Made by a program: the position numbers and the translations under genes. Positions 57,451-64,000 of a DNA stretch of 64,000 bases are shown in pieces. Source of the stretch: RGIG3009 sp045648765 (GTDB taxonomy: Bacteria > Bacillota > Clostridia > Oscillospirales > Acutalibacteraceae); assembly GCA_045648765.1 (NCBI GenBank), contig JAZROQ010000041.1, positions 62,001-126,000 of the forward strand, in the 5' to 3' direction. Numbering within the stretch: position 1 is the first letter of the stretch; every line of letters begins with the position of its first letter. The notes under the pieces were generated by a model. That model had not been told where the DNA came from and made no database searches. It saw only the letters and a program-made list of their open reading frames with translations.

Positions 57451-60400
57451 TTATTCTTGAATTTGCTTGTACATCAAGCGCGAACCATAGAGATACCAAT
57501 TGGTGGTAGAAGTTATCCAGCCACGGTTGGTGAGCATGTTACATCTCCATTGGTGGTCATAACCGCCACCATTGGCAATAATAGATGGTGACTTGGCATT
57601 AACATAGTAGTAAGCGCCAAATGCTTGCTTAGAAGTCAAGCTCTTATCATATGCGTCACCAAACAAGTGACCGGGATCATCAAACAGAGAAGTAATCCAA
57701 TAATTGTACCCGGGAAGGTCTTGTTTGTTGCCGTTATCGTAATAGTTATTTTCAAATGGCTCGCCAACAGGCACATATTTTACACCATCGGCCTTACAAA
57801 TTTCATAATCACGCATGTTGTTACAGGTGTACATTTGTCCATCTTTGAACGTAACATCCGGTAAGTAGTGCCACACGTTACCCACAGGATTTTCAATCCA
57901 GCGATAGCGGATGGGGTTTTGTGTGATCTTCAAATCCGCATCGGTGGTAATCCAGTTTGCGCGACCGGTATGCCACGTGGTCATACCGCCGCTGGGAGCA
58001 TCTTCAACATAGTTGGTGAAAAGCGGAGCAGAGCCTATGAAATCTTGCTTTGTGGTCACGATTTCGCTACCCGCATCGTTAACTCCAAATTCTGCAGCAA
58101 CCAAATCAAGCGGTGCACCATCGAAGGTAAAGACTGTGTACATTACGCCATCGATTTCTTTATCTTCCACTTTGGTGATTTTGCGTTGCGCAATAATATT
58201 TGATTGCGTTTGTCTGCAAATGGTAATGGTAGAATCCACCGGCATAAAGCGTCTGAGATACCAATCAGATTTAAAATATTTAACAGCAACTTCATTGGCG
58301 TTTGTTGCCGATTTTCTAACACTTAAGCTAGCCAAAGAATCCGGTTGCATGTAGTCGGCAACACCGTAGCCGAAGACACGATTGGTGTTACGGCAACCAT
58401 ATTCCACAGCAACCAACGTCCACAAAGCATCGACCGAACGGTTATCATACAAAGTATAACGCACACCATTACCTTGCGCAGCAGACAAGAATTCAATAGG
58501 TGTATAGTTGTTAGCCGGAATAACACCGCCAACGGAAGACAATTTCTCGTCTGTGCTCATAGAGCCTTCAAACGCGCCGACATAAATGGCATCTAGGACT
58601 TTACCATCTTCAATAAAGGCAGGATGAAGTTGAGTATCGTCGCCTGTAATCACGCGGTATTCGTAGCCATCTTCGGTGTATTTTTGCACCGAGAATTTCG
58701 GAATGCGCACAAACACGTTGCCGTTGCTGCCATCCAAGGCAAAGCCGGGTTCGCCTTCGTAGGTGATAATATCTTCGCCATTAGCGCCTTCTTTAACGTT
58801 ACAACGCACCATGCCCGACCAAGGATAAATGCTATCGAAGTCGCTGCGACCGGCCACGTCGCCAACACCAATAACCGCTTCCAACCCCTCGGCATCAAAG
58901 CAACGAGCACCTAAATCGTCAGGGTCGGTGGTACTCCATTTGACACCGTATTTTGTGGTAGAAGTAGTCAATTCGCCCGTAGCGCGTTTTTGCGCATCGG
59001 CAGCCGAATCGGTTCTGGGTGTAGTATAAATGACTTCGTCAACACCTTTCAACTTGATGTATCCACGGCTGGTATATTTGCGTTCTTTAAAGGTTTCAGA
59101 AGGATTGCTGGTGGTCATGGTTGCTGCAAAATCGAGCGAGTTATTAGAATAAGCCGAAACCGACAACGTTTTATCAGTGCTGTTGTAGTTTTCAACCCGC
59201 CAGATAGTTGCAGCGCCGCTACCACCAACGTTATCCAGCGTCAGTGCGGTAGTATTGGCAGCACGTTTGAGCAACGTACCCATGGATTCCACTTCGTAGG
59301 TTTGACCGTTGTATTTGACATTGATTTCATCACCGTTCAAATCGAGGCCCTCGATATACAAACGAGTCAAGAAACGAATACCGTCTACTTTATCGCCTTG
59401 TTGTTGACCATCGAGTTCACGATAAGCCGTGCCGATGGTTCCCGCAGTAAAGCTTGTTTGTGCGGTAGAAGCCATATCGATTTTTACGGTGAAAGCACCT
59501 TCGGGAACTTGCATCATAAAGCTGTTTTCCGTGCCTTCTATCTCGGTGCGGTTGAGCATGCGATGTTCGACACCGTCAGCTGTTACATAGCGCAAGGTAC
59601 CCGGTGTTGGAATATAACCATTGTTCGATTTGAGTTGAACCGAAATAATCGAACCGGTAATAAGGTTTTTTAAAGCATTACCGTTAATGTCTTTAATAGC
59701 TACGTCGGCGTTCGGAGTATTAAAGTTGACGGTGTATTCCCCTGCCCCGGCGGCTACAGGCAACACTTTTACAACAAGGCTAACCGGCGAGGCGCTGCTT
59801 GCCGGGTCTTTTACCGTCACAGTGGTGGTACCCAGTGCTTTTGCTTTGATTTTAGCTGTTCCGCCGGTAACAGGACCATTTCCGGCAGTGAATGCCAAAA
59901 CACTTTCATCGGCAATGGTCCATTGTGCGTTGGGATTGACAGCACTCAAGCCAAGCCACGTCATCGTGCTGAGTTCAATTTCCGAACCAAGCGGCAACAC
60001 TTTGTTAGCACCGTAAATCGGCGCCGAAGTTTTTGGTACCAAATAGCACGAAAAATCTTTGGCATAAACCGGTGCCGTGGTAATGAACATCGCGCCCCAA
60101 GCAATGCTGGGAGAAGCCGGCATCAGTTCAATCCAAGTGGTATAGGTGTACCAACCATTGGCATCGGGACCTTCCAGTTGGGAACCCATTACATGACCGT
60201 TGCGGCGATGTTCGTTGGAATAAGCATAGAACAAACCATTTTTACCATCTGCCGGTTTATATTTTACCGAATATTCATAAACTTTTGAAAGGTCGGGCGT
60301 TAGATAAACGTTAGAAAGATACACGCCCGACGTGTTTTTGGGAATGAGGAAACTTTCTTCTGTTCCATCCAAAACAGTTGTTTTGGAAAAGTTTTTTTGC

Positions 60401-62538
60401 GATTCACCCACCAAGTCACCGGCAGTACCGGAAAGTAGGTTAAGTTCATCGGTTACTTCAAACAATCTTACGTCCGAGAAAGATGCCGCGATAACCTTGT
60501 TACCATTGGCAGATTCGCCCCACGAACTGTAACCATGCGGTGCATTGACAAAGGATAATCTGAGCGAAGCAGAATCCACACTTGGCACAAAAGACGTACT
60601 AATGTTACGCACTTCTGTCCAAGAATTACCGGCTGTAGCCGAAGGATCATTCCAGCGAATGGAAGTGATCGTCGTTCCATTGCTGTTGGCAACAGCAACA
60701 CCGCCCAAGCTACCTTTCATGATGGTAGAAATTACATAGCGTTTACCCGCTTTGATAGGACGTTGCAAATTGACCGTGACAGCATAACTTGTGATAGCAC
60801 CTTCGGCGGGAGCAGCCAAAGAAATGTACGGTTTGTTGTGATAACCGCCGTTGTCATATTTGGTCATAACGTCGGTATTTTCGGTTACCGAAGCAAAAAC
60901 GTCGTCAGGCATCAAATTGTTATTCACCGTTACCGTAGCGGTAGCGGGCGTGTCAATACCTTCGTATTTGGCAGTAATGGTGGCAGTTTTTACTTTATCT
61001 CCGGAATAGACAACCGTTACCACACCGTTGGCATCTACCGTTGCCACCGATGTATCGCTGCTGGTCCACGTTACTTTTTCGGGAATTACAGAAGAGTTTG
61101 CCGGTGCCGTGCCCACCACCGAAAGAGTTTCCGTAGCGCCGGCACCAAGCAAAGTTACTTGTTCTTTGTTTATTTTGATAGCAGTGGGTTCCACCACCGT
61201 CATTTTTACGGTGTAGGAAGCAGCAGGCGCACCTGTCACCGAGGAAGTGGCAGTAATTGTTGCCGTAGCGTTCGGTGTGCTGCTTACCATTTTGACCAAG
61301 CCGGTAGCCGCATCCACCGTGGCAACCGAGGTGTCGCTACTTTGCCATGTTAAATTGCCGCAATAGGCGTTGGCATCCCACACTTCGCCAACCTTACCTT
61401 GCGGGAAAATGAGTTTTGAAGTACCGGGTGCCATGGGAACCACCGATTCTGCAAATTGCATTGCCGAAATTTCGGGGATGGTATCTACCGTTTCACCGGT
61501 GGCACGTTGGTTGGTTTGATAGAACGAAAAATCATCCACGTACATACCGTTGGTGCTACCAAATTTCACAGTGGTAGAATAGTTAAGGTTTGTGCTCTTC
61601 ATATTCACCCATGCGACAACCGTATACCAGCCGTTTTCGTCAGGACCGGTAACAAAGCTCTTCATCACAGTTGCCATAGAACTTGAAATAGCGCCAGTCG
61701 GTTTTTCGCCGTTTTTGCCTTTGAAGCGGTACGACATTTTGGTAATATCATACTTTGTAACACTAAAACCGCTAAAAGCGAGAATCGGAGTACGCGACGT
61801 GTTATCCGCCGAAACTTCCCACACTTTGTTAGTAGAATCATCGGGGTCTGTGGCAACCTTCATTGTCACGCCGGCATCCAAGTGGTTCATAAATGCCATA
61901 TAGTCAATCGGATCATTGGAACCATTGGTACCCATGTGAAAACTACCGGTACCTGACAAAGCACCGCCGTCGGAACCGGGCATAAGATTCATGCCCACTT
62001 TATATTCGTATAACTCAAAATTATCAAAATAGACGTCTTTTTCGGTGTTGTAATATAAAGCCATAGCAAGTTTTCCGGTGTAATCTGCTGTTGCCTTAAA
62101 GAAAAACACCTGCTGTACCCAATCGTCCGAAGAGAAGTTCTTTTTCAGTTGAAAACTGCCGGGAGTAATAGCGCTAATGGCAGTAGAAAGAACCTGGGTG
62201 GAACCTCCTTTTGTCAAATAGCGAAGCACATAGGAAGAGCCGGCTTTTAAAGATATTTCGGAAACCTGTCCGGCATCACTTGTGCCACCGGTGCTAGACT
62301 TTCCGGCCATAAATTTCAAGCCTTTGGAGCCGTTATAACCTGCGCCTTCCACAATTTCAGAACACCCTGAAAACGCCCAACCATAACCAGGTTTTCCGTT
62401 TTCGAAGTCACCGTTGGCAATCAAATTGACCGGTGCATCTTCTGCTATGGCGGGCAGTACCCAACCGGAGATGGTGCAAGCGACCAAAATTGCGACAGAA
62501 ACTGCGCATGCCAGTAAACGTCTTGCCATTTTCTTCAT
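57451..62538 (-). CDS. Very large secreted multi-domain protein with Ig-like and carbohydrate-binding-like domains
   Basis: The 1695-residue protein starts with a signal peptide (basic start, hydrophobic core 8-31, cleavage near AIAED). Beta-sandwich, carbohydrate-binding-like modules follow (NLIANGDFENG at about 37, again near 190, 545 and 700). Bacterial Ig-like (Big_2) repeats carry the SSDTSVATVDA motif near residues 400 and 490, and another Ig-like part lies at 845-930. A beta-rich region spans 935-1180. The last 500 residues include FVRIPKFSV, LHPAFIEDGK, AIYVGAFEGS and a terminal YGSRLMYK, a pattern of phage-tail C-type-lectin-like domains. No LPxTG, S-layer or membrane anchor is seen, so it is secreted or held non-covalently. 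AGGAGG precedes the ATG. No catalytic domain is recognisable. Confidence 0.82.
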   Translation of the reverse strand: MKKMARRLLACAVSVAILVACTISGWVLPAIAEDAPVNLIANGDFENGKPGYGWAFSGCSEIVEGAGYNGSKGLKFMAGKSSTGGTSDAGQVSEISLKAGSSYVLRYLTKGGSTQVLSTAISAITPGSFQLKKNFSSDDWVQQVFFFKATADYTGKLAMALYYNTEKDVYFDNFELYEYKVGMNLMPGSDGGALSGTGSFHMGTNGSNDPIDYMAFMNHLDAGVTMKVATDPDDSTNKVWEVSADNTSRTPILAFSGFSVTKYDITKMSYRFKGKNGEKPTGAISSSMATVMKSFVTGPDENGWYTVVAWVNMKSTNLNYSTTVKFGSTNGMYVDDFSFYQTNQRATGETVDTIPEISAMQFAESVVPMAPGTSKLIFPQGKVGEVWDANAYCGNLTWQSSDTSVATVDAATGLVKMVSSTPNATATITATSSVTGAPAASYTVKMTVVEPTAIKINKEQVTLLGAGATETLSVVGTAPANSSVIPEKVTWTSSDTSVATVDANGVVTVVYSGDKVKTATITAKYEGIDTPATATVTVNNNLMPDDVFASVTENTDVMTKYDNGGYHNKPYISLAAPAEGAITSYAVTVNLQRPIKAGKRYVISTIMKGSLGGVAVANSNGTTITSIRWNDPSATAGNSWTEVRNISTSFVPSVDSASLRLSFVNAPHGYSSWGESANGNKVIAASFSDVRLFEVTDELNLLSGTAGDLVGESQKNFSKTTVLDGTEESFLIPKNTSGVYLSNVYLTPDLSKVYEYSVKYKPADGKNGLFYAYSNEHRRNGHVMGSQLEGPDANGWYTYTTWIELMPASPSIAWGAMFITTAPVYAKDFSCYLVPKTSAPIYGANKVLPLGSEIELSTMTWLGLSAVNPNAQWTIADESVLAFTAGNGPVTGGTAKIKAKALGTTTVTVKDPASSASPVSLVVKVLPVAAGAGEYTVNFNTPNADVAIKDINGNALKNLITGSIISVQLKSNNGYIPTPGTLRYVTADGVEHRMLNRTEIEGTENSFMMQVPEGAFTVKIDMASTAQTSFTAGTIGTAYRELDGQQQGDKVDGIRFLTRLYIEGLDLNGDEINVKYNGQTYEVESMGTLLKRAANTTALTLDNVGGSGAATIWRVENYNSTDKTLSVSAYSNNSLDFAATMTTSNPSETFKERKYTSRGYIKLKGVDEVIYTTPRTDSAADAQKRATGELTTSTTKYGVKWSTTDPDDLGARCFDAEGLEAVIGVGDVAGRSDFDSIYPWSGMVRCNVKEGANGEDIITYEGEPGFALDGSNGNVFVRIPKFSVQKYTEDGYEYRVITGDDTQLHPAFIEDGKVLDAIYVGAFEGSMSTDEKLSSVGGVIPANNYTPIEFLSAAQGNGVRYTLYDNRSVDALWTLVAVEYGCRNTNRVFGYGVADYMQPDSLASLSVRKSATNANEVAVKYFKSDWYLRRFMPVDSTITICRQTQSNIIAQRKITKVEDKEIDGVMYTVFTFDGAPLDLVAAEFGVNDAGSEIVTTKQDFIGSAPLFTNYVEDAPSGGMTTWHTGRANWITTDADLKITQNPIRYRWIENPVGNVWHYLPDVTFKDGQMYTCNNMRDYEICKADGVKYVPVGEPFENNYYDNGNKQDLPGYNYWITSLFDDPGHLFGDAYDKSLTSKQAFGAYYYVNAKSPSIIANGGGYDHQWRCNMLTNRGWITSTTNWYLYGSRLMYKQIQE

Positions 62539-62635
62539 TGCTAAAACCTCCTAAATAAATTGCTGTGTTTCTTTTAGGAAATACCATCGGCGTTCTTTTT
62601 GCCGATTAAATGTGCCACGTTTATTTTCTAATTCT

Positions 62636-62665
62636 TTTATACAACAATCCGCCATTGTATGTAAA
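62636..62665 (-). promoter_or_regulatory. Promoter of the large secreted-protein gene
   Basis: On the minus strand TTTACA (62660-62665), an 18-base spacer and TATAAA (62636-62641) are found. The imperfect inverted repeat CCATTgtatgtaAATGG (62652-62668) overlaps the -35. The leader, of about 90 bases, has a hairpin ATCGGC/GCCGAT at 62586-62606. Confidence 0.55.
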
Positions 62666-62749
62666 TGGTATTTTTTTGGTAAAAAAATGTTATTTTTTTA
62701 TTTTTTCAAAAAAAACTCCGTCAACATAGCCAAAATACATAACTTTTTA

Positions 62750-62777
62750 TTGACATTTCAACTTTTTCCGTTAGAAT
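62750..62777 (+). promoter_or_regulatory. Promoter of the first AraC-family gene
   Basis: TTGACA (62750-62755), a 16-base spacer and TAGAAT (62772-62777) lie just upstream of the Shine-Dalgarno. Confidence 0.65.
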
Positions 62778-62795
62778 GTAAGTGAGGTGAGAGTG

Positions 62796-63575
62796 ATGCC
62801 AGAATTGTCCAACGGTATTTTGTATGATTATGACCGTGTTATCGACAAGCACGGCGTTTTGGCAGATTTACACTGCCATAATCGATTTGAGCTGTTGTAC
62901 CTTATCAGCGGGAATATGCACCACGTGGTCGAGGACCGAAAATATTTGATTAACGCCGGTGACTTGGTATTGGTGCGCCCTTCCACCTACCATTATCTTG
63001 AACGGTTATCGGATGAGCCGTACGAACGTTACAATATTTTATTTAACCCCGATAAAATTGACGTGGGGGTATCACGAATACCGCAAGATATGGAAGTTAT
63101 TAGCCTTTCCAACAATCTGATTGCTCACCGTTTGTTCAGAAAGCTGGAATTTTACCGTCAAAATCTTGAGGAAAAAGAGTTTGGCAAGGTGTTAGAAAAT
63201 ATGTTGTATGAACTTTTTCTAAACTTGCAAGTTTTCTCGGACACCCAACACCGAGAAAAAACCTATCTTTCCCCTATTTTGTCAAAAGCACTCGCTTATA
63301 TTAACGAAAACTTATTTACTGTCACCGATATTGATGAGGTGGCACAGGCACTTTATATTTCGCCAAGTTATTTGTTTTATTTGTTCCGTACAACACTTCA
63401 CCAAACGCCACGGAAATATATTACCGAAAAACGGTTACTTGCTGCCCAACGAAAAATCAACGTTGGGAAAAAGCCAACCGAAGTTTATATCGAATGCGGG
63501 TTCCGCGATTATACCACTTTTTTTAGGTGCTACACCGCATATTTTGGTCATTCACCATCGAACGAGAACAAATAA
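62796..63575 (+). CDS. AraC-family transcriptional regulator
   Basis: The 259-residue protein has an N-terminal cupin domain (DLHCHNRFELLYLISGNMHHVVEDRKY, INAGDLVLVRPSTYH) that would sense a sugar or other small ligand. A C-terminal AraC DNA-binding domain has two helix-turn-helix units: VAQALYISPSYLFYLFRTTL near 190-210 and YIECGFRDYTTFFRCYTAYFGHSP near 230-255. The start ATG at 62796 follows GAGG by about 8 bases; the upstream GTG frame overlaps it. It is divergent from the large secreted-protein gene, 257 bases apart, which suggests it controls that gene. Confidence 0.92.
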   Translation: MPELSNGILYDYDRVIDKHGVLADLHCHNRFELLYLISGNMHHVVEDRKYLINAGDLVLVRPSTYHYLERLSDEPYERYNILFNPDKIDVGVSRIPQDMEVISLSNNLIAHRLFRKLEFYRQNLEEKEFGKVLENMLYELFLNLQVFSDTQHREKTYLSPILSKALAYINENLFTVTDIDEVAQALYISPSYLFYLFRTTLHQTPRKYITEKRLLAAQRKINVGKKPTEVYIECGFRDYTTFFRCYTAYFGHSPSNENK

Positions 63576-63686
63576 CTCCTCTTTTTCATTTTAATCTATA
63601 CAAAACGACAAGTCTATGACAACAACTAGCACATTTCTTGCAATTACTACAATAAAAATTTTGACTTTGAAAGCAAGGTGATGTTT

Positions 63687-64000
63687 TTGAAAACATCTTA
63701 TCATCTTTGTTATGGTTTTTTTAACAACCCATTACCGTTTGATGGTATCTCCTTATGTCAAATAGGAAGAATGTATTGCGAAAAGGACACCGTTATCGAC
63801 GAACATATTCACACAAGTCTTTTTGAACTTACCATTGTCACCGAGGGTGAAGGCACTATTTCTGCCAACAAAACGCCCACTGCAGTCAAACGAGGCGATA
63901 TTTATTTTTCGTTCCCGTGTGACACCCACGAAATCATAAGCAGCCAAGAAAACCCGCTTAAATATGATTTTATTGCATTTGCTCCTACCGATGAAATGTT
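63687..64000 (+). CDS. Second AraC-type regulator, N-terminal cupin part (cut by window edge)
   Basis: The frame is open from 63687 to the edge, with 104 codons visible. The sequence has the cupin sensory pattern IDEHIHTSLFELTIVTEGEGTI followed by KRGDIYFSFPCDTHEI, as in AraC regulators with a cupin sensor. The DNA-binding half lies outside the window, so the class is a strong guess. The start is probably TTG at 63687, with AAGGTG six bases upstream; ATG at 63681 would overlap that signal. The same orientation and 111-base gap suggest a tandem regulator pair. Confidence 0.68.
   Translation, partial: MKTSYHLCYGFFNNPLPFDGISLCQIGRMYCEKDTVIDEHIHTSLFELTIVTEGEGTISANKTPTAVKRGDIYFSFPCDTHEIISSQENPLKYDFIAFAPTDEM

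Noticed and set aside
57451..57560. Possible diversity-generating retroelement target at the end of the giant protein gene
   Set aside because: The end resembles such targets, but no reverse transcriptase, accessory gene or template repeat is visible in the window, so a retroelement is not claimed.

Overview
The window reads as a chromosomal segment of a low- to mid-GC Firmicute of class Clostridia, probably a gut Oscillospiraceae/Ruminococcaceae-type anaerobe. The evidence is the set of Gram-positive housekeeping neighbourhoods: RNase J, GdpP, rplI-dnaB, tilS-hpt-ftsH, Asp23 plus YloV/FakA plus recG, queA-tgt-yajC-TIGR04086, and tig-clpP-clpX-lon-engB. A complete asd-dapA-dapB operon points to diaminopimelate cell-wall synthesis, and a SpoIIM-like membrane protein hints at a spore-forming ancestry. 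A bile-salt-hydrolase-family enzyme, a sialidase-like protein and a very large secreted Ig-like protein fit a host-associated life. Taxonomy is inferred from gene content, not computed.

Layout. 1-8815 (minus): the promoter-proximal part of a surface-polysaccharide operon. It starts with an initiating phosphoglycosyltransferase, followed by an HpcH/HpaI aldolase, a 2-hydroxyacid dehydrogenase, a GT4 glycosyltransferase, a UDP-aminosugar dehydrogenase, an asparagine-synthase-like enzyme, a C4 epimerase, a TupA-like ATP-grasp protein and a second ATP-grasp protein cut by the window edge. 9001-13979: two paralogous PHP phosphatases diverge from a tyrosine-phosphatase-like gene coupled to an unclassified cytoplasmic glycoside-hydrolase-like gene. 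13980-14909: a choloylglycine-hydrolase-family gene converging head-on with it. 14994-16638: a zinc-ribbon membrane protein and a PiT phosphate transporter. 16691-26170 (minus): rnj-gdpP-rplI-dnaB-tilS-hpt-ftsH. 26414-39291: rnhA, tyrS, asp23-fakA-like-recG, a PfkB sugar kinase, a YfbR-like nucleotidase, a small helical-bundle protein, trpS and gltX-glnS. 39344-44100 (minus): YesL and SpoIIM-like membrane proteins, then TIGR04086-yajC-tgt-queA. 44234-46989: asd-dapA-dapB. 47038-48557: a DUF1540 mini-protein and a BNR sialidase-like protein. 48587-57170 (minus): engB-lon-clpX-clpP-tig, a metallophosphoesterase and thrC. 57304-64000: a 43-residue peptide gene behind a 1695-residue secreted protein, diverging from two AraC regulators.

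How the genes work together. The polysaccharide operon appears able to make a UDP-aminouronic acid (epimerase plus dehydrogenase), load an initiating sugar on undecaprenyl phosphate, extend it, and decorate it through amide chemistry (asparagine-synthase-like and TupA-like proteins). A short aldolase-dehydrogenase pair might supply a hydroxy-acid substituent. The right end looks like a regulated surface-protein locus: AraC activator(s), a secreted multi-domain protein whose last domain resembles phage-tail C-type-lectin folds, and a tiny leaderless peptide gene in the same transcript.

Start codons were re-chosen wherever the Shine-Dalgarno sequence excluded the longest reading frame, so several genes use TTG or GTG. 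No stretch longer than about 300 bases lacks a gene. No tRNA, rRNA, CRISPR array, insertion sequence, prophage or clear riboswitch was seen.
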